Part shown: piece by piece, positions 1 to 9,515 of the stretch | Layout: the number at the start of each line of letters is the position of its first letter | Position numbering within the stretch: the stretch's first letter is position 1 | NCBI RefSeq assembly: GCF_002863585.1 | Contig: NZ_PGUY01000008.1 | Coordinates: forward strand, 1-64,000 | DNA length: 64,000 bases | Source: Peribacillus deserti | Lineage (GTDB): Bacteria; Bacillota; Bacilli; Bacillales; DSM-1321 | Direction: 5' to 3' | Program-made: the position numbers and the translations under genes | The notes under the pieces: model-generated | Seen by the model: the letters and a program-made list of their open reading frames with translations, nothing else | Database searches by the model: none | Told to the model about the DNA's origin: nothing

Positions 1-320
1 TCACCTGATCGAAAAGCGGAGGACGGTGCTTTTCAAGAAAAGATCCATCCAAAAGCTGAATGATGATTTTTTTAATTAGAGGCAAAACGCTAAAAGAAAA
101 GCAGACACCTGACCGGCATAAGACTAGCGGCAGTAAAAGGCCGATTTTGCCTTTTAATGGCGATTGGCTAGACCCGCGGTGTCAGTCCGGAGCTGGACAA
201 TACCCGCTGCTCCCGCAGGAGTCTCGCACCTTACGCTCCAATCGACCTGACGAACAATAGGGTGCCGTAAAAAACTTATTAAAAAAACAACAATCTTTTA
301 GAAAAGAGCCTTTTAAAAAC
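1..320 (+). repeat. Dispersed MITE-like repeat, copy A (left end outside window)
   Basis: Most of this stretch recurs at 58052-58400 and, for its right end, at 58650-58739 and 37130-37220. Shared landmarks are a block ending GTGTCAGTCCGGAGCTGGAC, a sub-terminal part reading CTTACGCTCCAATCGAC, and the right terminus CTTTTAGAAAAGAGCCTTTT. The short open frame at 60-260 is part of the repeat and is not taken as a gene. Confidence 0.8.
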
Positions 321-461
321 AGAATGAGCTGTCTACTTTATTATTGCCTTTTTGACTTTATCTAAGAATTAATTTTCATGGGAGTTGATTTTCCACTCTA
401 TTTTCCAATCAAAAAAGGTTCCAAGCACCTTTCTTTTTATTTAGATGAGGGGATAATTGTC

Positions 462-1358
462 TTAGCTAATTAATTTTACACTTCCTTTTTTAATCGTTTT
501 GTTGTTTTTCATCCTTTGAACACCAAGTATAATAGCTGCTCCCCATCCTAGCACAATAAAACCATAAATAAGGAAATAGTGATCTTCATTTGAGATCCAT
601 GTATGTAAAATAGTTCGAGCATTAACTATAATAATAAATCCACCCACTAAAACACCCATTAGTTGAGCAGGAACCTTTCGGACGAGCCATGCTGCAAGTG
701 GGGCAGCAAAAATTCCCCCTAGCATAAGGGCTCCAACCCAAAGCCAATTTACAGCTTCCCAGCCTAATGAAATAATAAACCCAACTGTTGCAGAAACAGC
801 AATAGCAAATTCACTTGTATCAACGGTTCCAACAACTTTGCGTGCTGTCATTCCTTTTTTTGATAAAAGAACGGGCGTAGCAATGGGTCCCCAGCCTCCA
901 CCGCCTGTTGCATCCGCAAAACCGGCTATTAATCCTAAGGGTATAGATTGTTTAATTGATAGTGGTCTGGTTTCCTTTTCCTCATTCATCTGAAATTTAA
1001 ATAGAAAACGGAAAATAACATAGAAACCAAGAAGTAAAAGAAAAATTGAAACATAGGGTTTAACGATATCACCTGGTAGATTACTTAAAAAACAAGCCCC
1101 TGTGAAAGCACCGATTGAGCCCGGAATAACAAGACGGTACACCATTCTTTTATCAACATTTCCAAATTTGATATGGGATACCCCCGATGCAGCGGTAGTT
1201 ACAACTTCAGAAAGATGGACGGAGGCAGAGGCTACAGCTGGTGCAATGCCAAATGCCAATAATAGAGATGATGATGTGACGCCATACGCCATTCCTAAAG
1301 CACCATCAATTAGTTGGGCAAAAAAACCGACAAAGGCTAGAATAATTAATTTCTTCAT
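462..1358 (-). CDS. TauE/SafE family membrane transporter
   Basis: A 298-residue polytopic membrane protein with about eight hydrophobic segments and the small-residue-rich helix pairs of the TauE/SafE (DUF81) family. Members are proposed to export sulfite or organosulfur anions. The N-terminal GALGMAYGV stretch and the repeated glycine-rich segment GFADATGGGGWGP near residues 146-158 are typical of the family's two internal repeats. The length is slightly above the usual 250-270 because of a charged linker near residue 125. It stands alone, with a repeat copy downstream and about 500 bases of non-coding DNA upstream, so the context does not reveal the substrate. The family assignment is firm and the substrate is unknown. 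Confidence 0.85.
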   Translation of the reverse strand: MKKLIILAFVGFFAQLIDGALGMAYGVTSSSLLLAFGIAPAVASASVHLSEVVTTAASGVSHIKFGNVDKRMVYRLVIPGSIGAFTGACFLSNLPGDIVKPYVSIFLLLLGFYVIFRFLFKFQMNEEKETRPLSIKQSIPLGLIAGFADATGGGGWGPIATPVLLSKKGMTARKVVGTVDTSEFAIAVSATVGFIISLGWEAVNWLWVGALMLGGIFAAPLAAWLVRKVPAQLMGVLVGGFIIIVNARTILHTWISNEDHYFLIYGFIVLGWGAAIILGVQRMKNNKTIKKGSVKLIS

Positions 1359-1874
1359 ATTTATCCCCCTTTATTAGAGAACTTCCTACAGGTATACACT
1401 AGCATTCCTAACATACAGGCTAATCCAACCTAATTTCTCTGTTAGGATTAATTTGTATACGTTTTCTTGTTATAGTTAGTTTAAACGCACTTTTCCTACC
1501 TGTCAACTTGGTTTTTAGGTGATTAATATTTTATTATAAAAACAGCTCATTCTTACTGCTAAGTGCTGGATTTAAATAAAGTTATGGCTGGTCCCTCAAT
1601 CTGTATTTATAGTTTAATCCCAAAATGATATAGAAAAGCCGACTTCCACATTTGGCAAGTCGGACAAATTAATTTCAAATGCCCAAAACAGACAATCGAA
1701 CACATCACCAAAAGAACTAACAAACTGTTATCCAAGTCTCCTATGTAAAAAGCAACGCAAAGAGTTGTTTTGCGTCGCTTAATTTATGAACGGAGATTTA
1801 TTTGTATTGGCGTTGTCTTATGTTTTGATAACCACTGGAGCGATGCTTTAAATTAAAATTACACGTATCGATCG
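1359..1874. other. Intergenic stretch without recognisable gene
   Basis: No open frame with a ribosome binding site was found. It holds the promoter side of the TauE-family gene and two hairpins. One is near 1636-1661 (GCCGACTT with AAGTCGG). The other is listed separately as a terminator at 1750-1780. Confidence 0.5.
1750..1780 (-). terminator. Hairpin terminator downstream of the PEP-synthase remnant
   Basis: AAGCAACGCAAA pairs with TTTGCGTCGCTT (one mismatch) around a short loop. On the minus strand the stem is followed by TTTTAC. It lies about 95 bases past the end of the remnant at 1875. Confidence 0.5.
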
Positions 1875-2258
<384 letters not shown>

Positions 2259-2579
2259 TCAACTAAACTATTTTCCAATAGTGAAACAAAGAAAAAAGGT
2301 GCTAATGCAAATTAAATACTCTCAACTAACGAGTGTGACTCCTTATAGTTCTAAGTAAGCAATTATTTCTTTTGAGAAATCTAATAGGGTGTCCAGTTAA
2401 TTGCTCGATATCTGAGTTATCCACCATGTACTTTTAAGTTTTGTGAGGGAAAAATCCTCATCTTTTTTCATCAATAATTAGTAATTAAGAACAACTAATG
2501 TAATGTCCCTCTTAGTTTCAGGGTCGAGTTAAAGAATGAAAATGAAAGCCAAGCCAGGTAATAAATCCTTGTTCAAAAT

Positions 2580-3146
2580 TTAGACCCTTAGCGAGCCGCG
2601 GAAACCTCTTGCAGCATAATAGGAGTCCGCTCCATTGTGGTACACAAATACAGTGTCATAGCGATAATCACAAAAGATGGCCCCGCCAAGTTTTCTAATC
2701 TTCACAGGCGTCTGCACCCAGCTGGATGTTTTCATATCGAAATTTTCAAGTTTCTGCAGCTCTCGGTATTGTTCTTCCGATAAAAGTTCAATTCCCATGG
2801 CAGCTGCCATATCAATAGCGCTATTTTCTGGTTTGTGTTTTTTTCTTGATTCCAGTGCTTTACGGTCGTAACAAACACTTCTCCGGCCTTTAGGACTTTC
2901 CGGTGAACAATCAAAAAACATGTATTCGCCCGTCGTTTTATCATACCCGACAACATCCGGTTCACCGCCAGTTCCCTCCATTTCGCTGAGCGAGCACAGT
3001 TTTTCAGGTTCCGCTTCGATATTAGCTTGGACTTTAGCCCATTCGAGACCTTTATGCCGGTGCATGTTCTTCTCAAAACGTGCCTTTAAAGTTCTGAGTA
3101 ATTCTTCACGATGTTCTAATGACAACTCCTGATTTCTCTTAGTCAT
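2580..3146 (-). CDS. DUF4256 domain-containing protein
   Basis: A 188-residue soluble protein matching the DUF4256 family over its whole length. Recognisable features are EGTGGEPDVVGYD near residues 57-69, the FFDCSPESPKGRRSVCYDRKA stretch near 77-97, and a C-terminal tail with YHNGADSYYAARGFRG. No enzymatic function is established for the family to my knowledge. The ATG is preceded by a GGGAGG-type site. It is a single gene with no obvious operon partner. Confidence 0.8.
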   Translation of the reverse strand: MTKRNQELSLEHREELLRTLKARFEKNMHRHKGLEWAKVQANIEAEPEKLCSLSEMEGTGGEPDVVGYDKTTGEYMFFDCSPESPKGRRSVCYDRKALESRKKHKPENSAIDMAAAMGIELLSEEQYRELQKLENFDMKTSSWVQTPVKIRKLGGAIFCDYRYDTVFVYHNGADSYYAARGFRGSLRV

Positions 3147-3334
3147 AATAGTTTCCTCCCTTGGTTTTCCTTATTATTTAATGGAAATTAAACGAATCCT
3201 TCATACAGTAACTTCAACAAATAGACGCGTTATCCTTCTCGGAAAAAACACCTTTATCAGGAAACCTGTCTTTAACAGTTTTAAGGATGTGCAACAGATA
3301 AAGCGGACTGCTGCCAGGCTAGTCCTCTTTATGA

Positions 3335-4405
3335 CTACAGTTGCAGATTCATCATCAGCCCCAGATACAGCGAACCAATAAATCCCAGACCAAAAAGCAA
3401 GGCAAGAATTGGCTTATCCTGTTTTAGAAAACTAACCAGAATAAGTGCAATAAATACAATACTCATTACAGTTAAAAGCACCCCGCTTAATGACAAATCC
3501 AGTTGAATATCTAAAGGAATTGATAGTACATCTCCAGTTATCCATTTCAACCAAGGTGATACAGCTGATGTCAAAGTTGTTTCATGAGGGGGCGAAAGGG
3601 TACTCAACACTCCAGTAAGGGAGAAAACAATTAGAAGTAGTAGACCCTCCATCCTTACCCAAGGTAGCGGATTAAAGGTTGGGTCCTTAATTATCTTTCT
3701 TGAAAGAACGCCATTCAAGAAGGCAAATACTACTACAGCCGCAGCACTAATGTGCTTCAATAATAGGACTTGTCCGTAAGGAATTCCCCAGGAATTGAGA
3801 TATTGCCCCGGTTCTATAATATATGTCATAAGGACAAAACCACTAGCCGCAGCCAGCAGAAAGCAAGTTAATGCAAAAAGATTAAACCACTTCAAGAACT
3901 CTGACCAATTATTTATATCCTTGGCAAACCATCCAACATGCAATAGAATCCCTACCCATAGTATGACAGTAAGAAAATGCATGGAGTGAAACACAAAACC
4001 TTCCTTAAAACTAAGAGAGGCAACGTGACTTGCTGAACCTACCGCACCAACTAAGAGAAGGAGCCAGAAGGCTTGAAGATATTTATTTCCTTCGACATAT
4101 AAGGTCATCCAAAAGAAAGTGGCAACAAACCCCGATAAAAGCCACACCTTTCCTATTGTAAAGGTAGTGATAACAGAGAGGAGCATCGGGAGTAAGTCTG
4201 GACCCTCCGAGAAGTATGCTGCTGCTCCTATAACGGGGACTAGAGAACAAACAAATATTCCCAGCGTTGAGAGAAGCAGCAATGGTTTAGGAACTCGTGT
4301 AGACGGCTTCATGGATTCTGGTACAAACAACAGAATAATGTGACCAGCTAATATGGAGAAAAAAAGATAATTAAGGATTTCAGAAGTTGGAACAAGAATA
4401 TTCAT
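3335..4405 (-). CDS. copD: CopD-type copper import membrane protein
   Basis: A 356-residue integral membrane protein with about eight or nine hydrophobic helices and a CopD domain in its C-terminal half. In Bacillus subtilis the equivalent CopC and CopD parts are fused in YcnJ, a copper importer made under copper limitation. Here they are separate genes. The histidine-containing helices near residues 141-157 (HSMHFLTVILWVGILLHVGW) and 235-241 (LLKHISA) fit the metal-handling helices of the family. It follows the CopC gene by three bases, so the two are almost certainly co-translated. Copper transport is inferred from the family. Confidence 0.85.
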   Translation of the reverse strand: MNILVPTSEILNYLFFSILAGHIILLFVPESMKPSTRVPKPLLLLSTLGIFVCSLVPVIGAAAYFSEGPDLLPMLLSVITTFTIGKVWLLSGFVATFFWMTLYVEGNKYLQAFWLLLLVGAVGSASHVASLSFKEGFVFHSMHFLTVILWVGILLHVGWFAKDINNWSEFLKWFNLFALTCFLLAAASGFVLMTYIIEPGQYLNSWGIPYGQVLLLKHISAAAVVVFAFLNGVLSRKIIKDPTFNPLPWVRMEGLLLLIVFSLTGVLSTLSPPHETTLTSAVSPWLKWITGDVLSIPLDIQLDLSLSGVLLTVMSIVFIALILVSFLKQDKPILALLFGLGFIGSLYLGLMMNLQL

Positions 4406-4408
4406 GGT

Positions 4409-4957
4409 TTATTTCTTCTTCCTGAAGAGGATTACCAGCCCTGCTATCAAAATAACCCCGAGGATCACCACTAATATAGTCCGGCCATCTGTCCCAGTGT
4501 TGTCTTTTGATGTCGTCGTATCTGCAGATTCACCTTTTGTGGGCTTTTCCTCTTTTTTAGGTTCTTTAACCTCGCTGGGAGCTGCCTCATGGTCATTATC
4601 CATTTTTTCTTCTTGTTCAACAGTAAAAGGTATATTCCCTTCAATTGGATGACCATCTTCTCCCACGATTCGCCAATTCATTTTATAAGTTCCGTTCTCT
4701 AAAGGAGCAGAAAGACTGCCGATTAATTGAAATTCAGATGCCCGGACTTTAGTGAAAGGAATCTCGGTATTATTCTTATATAGTTTTATAGTACTTAGAT
4801 CCTCTATAGCCGTCTCAAAAACCAGTTGTACTTCCGTTAAATCCTCTTTCACCACTTCACCTGATTGAGGATTAGAAGAGACAAGCCCCGTATGTGCAGA
4901 GGTATAGGTTGGCACTATAAGAAAAATCGAAAGTATCAGGAAAATCATTTTTTTCAT
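4409..4957 (-). CDS. copC: CopC-domain copper-binding exported protein
   Basis: Starting at the ATG at 4957 (preceded by GAGAGGAGATA), this is a 182-residue protein. It has a signal peptide ending at Ser-Ala, which leaves His as the first mature residue (HTGLVSSNPQSG), as expected for CopC, where the N-terminal histidine is a Cu(II) ligand. The beta-sandwich follows, with the conserved GEDGHPIEGNIPFTV near residue 110. A charged linker rich in Lys/Glu/Thr follows, then a C-terminal membrane anchor ending in RKKK. A longer frame to 5002 has no better start. It is upstream of and coupled to copD. Confidence 0.88.
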   Translation of the reverse strand: MKKMIFLILSIFLIVPTYTSAHTGLVSSNPQSGEVVKEDLTEVQLVFETAIEDLSTIKLYKNNTEIPFTKVRASEFQLIGSLSAPLENGTYKMNWRIVGEDGHPIEGNIPFTVEQEEKMDNDHEAAPSEVKEPKKEEKPTKGESADTTTSKDNTGTDGRTILVVILGVILIAGLVILFRKKK

Positions 4958-5019
4958 TATGTATCTCCTCTCATTTATTATCCCGTTCATAATATCACTC
5001 ATTTATCCCTTATATTTTG

Positions 5020-5032
5020 GTTCAATGTGAAC
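5020..5032. promoter_or_regulatory. Small inverted repeat upstream of copCD
   Basis: GTTCA-N3-TGAAC sits about 60 bases upstream of the copC start, in a position suited to an operator. No specific regulator is assigned. Confidence 0.3.
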
Positions 5033-5094
5033 ATTTTATTAAAATCCCAGGGAATCCGGTACTCAACAATCTGTTATGTATCTTTAAATGCTAA

Positions 5095-5118
5095 GAGGCT
5101 TTCAAAAGAAAGCCCCTT
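5095..5118. terminator. Terminator between cadA and copC
   Basis: GGCTTTC pairs with GAAAGCC around AAAA, followed on the plus strand by CCTTTT. It is probably the cadA transcript end, although the T-run is better on the plus strand. Confidence 0.5.
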
Positions 5119-5127
5119 TTATATGTC

Positions 5128-7251
5128 CTATTTATCTCTTAGCCGTAATAATCGAAGACTGTTTAAGGTAACTATAAGGGTCGCTCCCATATCTGCAAAG
5201 ATTGCAATCCACAAAGTCAGCCATCCTGGGATAACTAATAGAAGAGCCAACAGTTTAATCCCGATTGAAAAAGTAATATTCTGCTTGATTATCGCCAGTG
5301 CTTTTCGACTTAATCTGATGGTGAAAGGAAGTTTACTCAGATCATCCCCCATAAGAGCAACGTCCGCTGTCTCAAGAGCAGTGTCTGTACCGGCTCCGCC
5401 CATGGCAATTCCCACTGTCGATGCAGCCAAGGCTGGAGCATCATTCACTCCATCTCCCACCATTGCGACCCGCCCATAATCATTTCGTAAAGATTTTATG
5501 GCGTCAAGCTTATCCTGGGGCATTAATTCAGCCTGAATATCAGATACTCCAACCTTCTTACCAATAGCCTTTGCTGTACCGCTATTGTCCCCTGTAAGCA
5601 TGATGGTCTTCTTCACCCCAAGTTCATGAAGCTCGGATACCACTCTCTGACTACTTTCTCTAACCTCGTCAGCAACCGCAATCAGTACTTTGATTTGAGT
5701 TAAGGAACCACATACCATAACAGTATTCCCCAGTATCTGTAATTCCTGAATTCTTTCTTCAATGGAATGTGGGAGAGCAACGGCCAAGTCGGCACTAAAG
5801 AATTTAGGACTGCCAATTAAGAGTAATTCACCATCAATTAATCCTTTTAAGCCCCTTCCTGTTATAGATGTAAATTCATCAACTTCTATATTCCGATAAG
5901 GAACACCTTCTTGCTCAGCTTTATTCATAATTGCAGAAGCAAGTGGATGTTGCGAACGGTATTCCATTGCAGCAATCTCAGATAATAAATGTCTCTCATC
6001 AGATTGAGGGGTAGTAACTTCAAAATGAGTCACGACTGGGACACCCTTAGTCAAAGTACCAGTTTTATCAAAGGCGATGGCCTTTAAGGATCCCATTTCT
6101 TCAAGGTATATTCCGCCTTTTATCAATACTCCTCTTTTCGCCGCATTACCAATAGCTGTCACTATAGAAACGGGTGTGGAAATGACCAGGGCACATGGAC
6201 ATCCAACAACCAGTACGGATAATCCCTGATAAACCCAAGTGTTCCATGAACCATCCAACAATAAAGGAGGGAGGACAGCAACCAGCAACGCAACAAACAT
6301 AATAACTGGTGTATAATACTTAGCAAATTTTTCAATGAAGGCTTGAGAAGGAGCCCTTTCACCCTGAGCTTCTTCCACGAGGTGAATGATTTTAGCAATC
6401 GTAGTATCTTCCACTCGTTTTGTCACTTTTACTTCTAATAAACCTTCCTGATTGAGGGTGCCAGCAAACACTTCATCGTTAACTGTTTTCTCTGCGGGAA
6501 CAGATTCACCTGTAATTGCAGCCTGATTCACAGCAGAAAGTCCGGTTAAAACAATCCCATCCATGGCAATTTTCTGCCCTGGTTTGACAATCATAATATC
6601 GCCTATAGTTATGTGATCAACCTTAACCATTATTTCCTTCCCGTTTCTTCGTACCAGGGCTTCCTTAGGAGCAATATCCATTAAAGAGCGGATAGACTGC
6701 CGGGCTTTTTCCATGGAGTAAGACTCTAATACCTCACTGATGGCAAAGAGATTCACTACAACAGCACCTTCACTCCACTCTCCGATAATTACGGCTCCAA
6801 TGATAGCAATCGTCATTAACGTTTTCATGTCGAAGTCAAGTTGAATAAGATTCTTTAACCCGGCTTTAAATAGAGAATACCCTCCTATCAGCATGGCTGC
6901 TCCAAAAGTCAATTTAGCTTGAACACTGCCTTCGCCATACATATAGTGAGACAGGTACCCCATTAACACAAATGCAAGTGAGACCATCACAAGTGAATGT
7001 TTCTTAAGAAACGGTATTTTTTCCTCTTCAATCTCTTCTTTTTCCGGGACTACTTTGATATTTTCAAATGCACCCGCTTTTTCAATATCATTAATTTTTG
7101 TGTCTCCATATACAGTTACTTTTAGAGCACCAAAATTTACTTTCGCATCTATAACACCATCCAGGTGCTGCAAGTTCTTTTCGAACTTATTTGCACAGCC
7201 TGCTCAAGAAATATTAGATACCCGATATACTTGTTTTTTTGCTTCAGCCAC
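5128..7251 (-). CDS. cadA: CadA-type Zn/Cd/Pb P-type ATPase interrupted by an in-frame TGA
   Basis: A P1B-type ATPase that exports soft divalent metals. The motifs are TGES (actuator), CPC in the sixth helix near residue 350, DKTGT near 393 (phosphorylated Asp), the HP motif SQHPLAS, and [10 protein letters not shown]. The natural start is the GTG at 7251, because a GGAGGTG site precedes it and it overlaps the cadC stop. From there the frame reads [15 protein letters not shown], then TGA (7204-7206), then AGCANKFEK. The TGA replaces the first Cys of the metal-binding CxxC. The uninterrupted part begins after it, with a possible but poorly supported TTG at 7173, which would give 681 residues without an intact heavy-metal domain. 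It could be a pseudogene, a sequence error, or a recoded site. Confidence 0.85.
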
Positions 7252-7615
7252 GGTTTTTCACCTCCGTATGATGTGTAAAGGCAAGCTTGATCAGCTGCGT
7301 CACGTGGTCATCATCCAGTGAATAATAGACCAATTTGCCCCGTTTTTCATATTTGGCCAAACCGAGGTTATGAAGAAGTCGAAGATGATGAGATGTTGTT
7401 GCAGTAGTGGCTCCAACAATGTTTGCTACATCACACACACACAGTTCCTCCTCAAGAGTAAGAGCATATGCTATTTTTATCCGTGTTTCATCCGCTAACG
7501 CTTTAAAGATTGAAGCAACGTCCTTTATTGGCTGCTCCGTTAGCAGCGACTTAACTTTAGAAACTGTTGCTTCATGGACACAATTAATTTCACAAACATC
7601 CTTTGTCTTCACCAT
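7244..7615 (-). CDS. cadC: CadC, ArsR/SmtB-family metal-sensing repressor
   Basis: A winged-helix repressor of 123 residues from the ATG at 7615, which follows a GAGGTGG site. A TTG seven codons upstream is possible but less likely. It has the N-terminal cysteine pair Cys8 and Cys12 (DVCEINC) and the alpha-3 pair Cys59 and Cys61 (ELCVCD). Together these form the Cd/Pb/Zn sensing site of staphylococcal CadC. The recognition helix reads TTATTSHHLRLL. The gene end overlaps the cadA start, which implies translational coupling. A cad-type operator lies immediately upstream, so autorepression relieved by Cd, Pb or Zn is the expected regulation. Confidence 0.92.
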   Translation of the reverse strand: MVKTKDVCEINCVHEATVSKVKSLLTEQPIKDVASIFKALADETRIKIAYALTLEEELCVCDVANIVGATTATTSHHLRLLHNLGLAKYEKRGKLVYYSLDDDHVTQLIKLAFTHHTEVKNRG

Positions 7616-7630
7616 TTCCACCTCGATTTT

Positions 7631-7650
7631 ATTCAAATGTTTATTTGACT
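7631..7650. promoter_or_regulatory. CadC operator-like inverted repeat
   Basis: An imperfect palindrome with TTCAAAT and ATTTGA arms centred about 25 bases before the cadC start. It closely resembles the known staphylococcal cad operator, which has arms TCAAATA and TATTTGA. It also sits between the divergent cadC and czrA genes. Confidence 0.6.
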
Positions 7651-7768
7651 ATTAGTATATGTGCGGCTGCGAGAACGGTCAAATAAAAGTTTGAATTTTA
7701 ATTGTTTTCTAGTATTTGTGTGCGAAATCTTGCTCCCTTATAATAAAATTAAAATATTGGAGGTTGAA

Positions 7769-8092
7769 ATGATGCAGGACAACGAAAAAGAAGAATTAAT
7801 GCACGATCTGGATAAGGAAACATTATTCTTAGTATCCCAAACCTTCAAAGCCCTATCGGATCCCACCCGCCTTCGAATTTTACATATGCTTTCCAAAGGT
7901 GAGCATTCAGTTAATGATATCGCAGAAAAGCTGAATCTGTTACAAAGTACCGTTTCGCACCAACTCCGTTTCCTAAAGAACCTTCGTCTTGTTAAAACTA
8001 GAAGGGAAGGTACGACTATCTTTTATTCACATGATGATGAACATGTAATGGATGTGCTGGAGCAGACCATTGAGCATTGCCAGCATACATAA
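7769..8092 (+). CDS. czrA: CzrA-type zinc/cobalt-sensing ArsR repressor
   Basis: A 107-residue winged-helix repressor starting at the ATG at 7769 after TGGAGG. The frame extends upstream without a start site. The DNA-recognition stretch [20 protein letters not shown] is the CzrA signature. The C-terminal alpha-5 zinc ligands Asp90, His92, His103 and His106 keep the exact D-x-H plus H-x2-H spacing of Staphylococcus aureus CzrA. It lacks the cysteine sites of CadC, so the two neighbouring ArsR proteins sense metal by different sites. The likely target is the czcD promoter at 9496-9515, with possible additional control of cadA as in B. subtilis. Confidence 0.88.
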   Translation: MMQDNEKEELMHDLDKETLFLVSQTFKALSDPTRLRILHMLSKGEHSVNDIAEKLNLLQSTVSHQLRFLKNLRLVKTRREGTTIFYSHDDEHVMDVLEQTIEHCQHT

Positions 8093-8216
8093 TAGAAAAA
8101 AGCAGAAGAAATATAGAAAATAACCATCCTCCAGCATGCTGACGAAAGACATTTACAAAGGGCTTATTGTTCACTCTTTTGCTTTTCATAATTGACCTGC
8201 TAAACCTCGGGATAAG

Positions 8217-8389
8217 ATGAAACATAACTTGCTCGCGTGCGTTACTTCGGTTCTAGTCTTAACAGCAGCAGGCTGTGCAAAAAAGGTTTCTGAACCGTGA
8301 AGGAGCCGGTTATTGATAAGAAGCAACCACCTCCTGGGATTGTAGAGGGAAGCATGGAAGGAAAAATAACAGAGGGTAAACATAACTAA
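8217..8389 (+). pseudogene. Frameshifted small lipoprotein
   Basis: The ATG at 8217 opens a typical lipoprotein signal sequence: positively charged start, hydrophobic core, and AAGC lipobox near residue 20. It runs into a TGA at 8298. In the next frame, the sequence continues as VKEPVIDKKQPPPGIVEG to a stop at 8387. The composition suits the tethered tail of the same lipoprotein, so one small indel near 8290 probably broke a gene of about 55-60 residues. The ribosome binding site is weak. The family was not recognised. It sits between czrA and czcD, pointing the same way as czrA. Confidence 0.4.
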
Positions 8390-8512
8390 GCGGAAATAAT
8401 TCATTCTCTTTTCGTTAAAAGACAGAATGAAATCAATCTTTCACATTTCCAAATGAATTGTCCTACGATGACTCTTTCCAAAGATGGAAAAAAGTTGAAC
8501 CATATTTACTAA

Positions 8513-8543
8513 AAAGGACGATCATTCCTTGAAGCCGTCCTTT
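8513..8543 (-). terminator. czcD terminator
   Basis: AAAGGACG and CGTCCTTT form the stem, followed on the minus strand by TTTTTAG. It lies 13 bases past the czcD stop. Confidence 0.7.
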
Positions 8544-8555
8544 ATCCTTTGAACT

Positions 8556-9482
8556 TTATATCCTGTCTGCTGGAGCAAGAGAACAGGCAAACGTTCCTTT
8601 TTCAATTTGAATGGTCGCGTGCTCGATTGCAAACCGATCATGCAACTCTTTTGTAGCACGTTGTATGATCTCGTCGTTGTCATCAATTTCTGTTCGTACA
8701 AGGTGAACTGTTAAGGCAACTTCAGTTGTGCTCATAGCCCATACATGCAGGTCGTGAACCTCGATAACGGAAGGGAGTCTTTCAAGATAGGTTTTTATTT
8801 TATTCAGGTCTATCCCTTCAGGAACAGCATCTAATGATAAATTCACTGATTCAAGGAGCAATCCCCAGGTTCCTAAGAGAATTACTACAGCTATACCAAG
8901 ACTAACGATTGGGTCTAGCCACTGCCATCCTGTCCACATAATGATAAACCCAGCAATGACTACTCCAAGAGATACTAAAGCATCAGCAGCCATATGCATA
9001 AATGCCCCTCTAATGTTTAAATCATTCTTTCTTCCTGCCATAAACAAGAATGCCGTCAGACCATTGATCACAATACCTATAAGTGCAACAATTATGACAG
9101 TTTTACCGGCGACAGGGGCAGGAGATGAAAAGCGTTGAATTGCTTCCCAGGCAATGGCCCCTATAGCGACAAATAAGAAAATAGCATTAAACAGTGCTGC
9201 CATTATAGAACTTCTTTTTAATCCATATGTTCTCTTGTTAGTCGGTGCTTTTGTACCTAGCCATACAGCAATCCAGGCAAAGATCAAACCTAAAACATCA
9301 CTAAGATTATGGCCGGCGTCAGCCAGCAGCGCAAGAGAATCTCCGAGAATTCCGTATATTACTTCAATGACAATAAAGATGGTGTTTAATCCAATTCCGA
9401 AAGCAAATGCAAACCCATAATTTGCAGGTTCATGATGGTGGTGACCACCATGACTATGGCCGTGACTGTGTGAATGCGCCAT
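8556..9482 (-). CDS. czcD: CzcD-type cation diffusion facilitator (Zn/Co/Cd efflux)
   Basis: A 308-residue CDF antiporter. It opens with a histidine-rich cytosolic tail (residues 3-17, alternating His, Ser and Gly), followed by six membrane helices. The two transport-site half motifs are DAGHNLSD in helix 2 (near residue 55) and MAADALVS with the neighbouring His in helix 5 (near 165). The C-terminal cytosolic ferredoxin-like domain starts near 215 and contains EVHDLHVWAM. A CzrA-type palindrome precedes the gene. The product probably exports Zn, Co or Cd in exchange for protons or potassium. Confidence 0.93.
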   Translation of the reverse strand: MAHSHSHGHSHGGHHHHEPANYGFAFAFGIGLNTIFIVIEVIYGILGDSLALLADAGHNLSDVLGLIFAWIAVWLGTKAPTNKRTYGLKRSSIMAALFNAIFLFVAIGAIAWEAIQRFSSPAPVAGKTVIIVALIGIVINGLTAFLFMAGRKNDLNIRGAFMHMAADALVSLGVVIAGFIIMWTGWQWLDPIVSLGIAVVILLGTWGLLLESVNLSLDAVPEGIDLNKIKTYLERLPSVIEVHDLHVWAMSTTEVALTVHLVRTEIDDNDEIIQRATKELHDRFAIEHATIQIEKGTFACSLAPADRI

Positions 9483-9495
9483 TTTCTCACCTCTT

Positions 9496-9515
9496 ATATG
9501 AATATGTGTTCATAT
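9496..9515. promoter_or_regulatory. CzrA-type operator before czcD
   Basis: ATATGAA and TTCATAT arms separated by six bases, 13 to 33 bases upstream of the czcD start. The arm sequence and spacing resemble CzrA/SmtB-family sites (TATGAAC-type half-sites). Confidence 0.6.

Noticed and set aside
60-260. 66-codon frame within repeat copy A
   Set aside because: It corresponds to repeat sequence shared with non-coding copies.
3181-3381. 66-codon plus-strand frame
   Set aside because: It overlaps the copD end and has no ribosome binding site or protein-like pattern.
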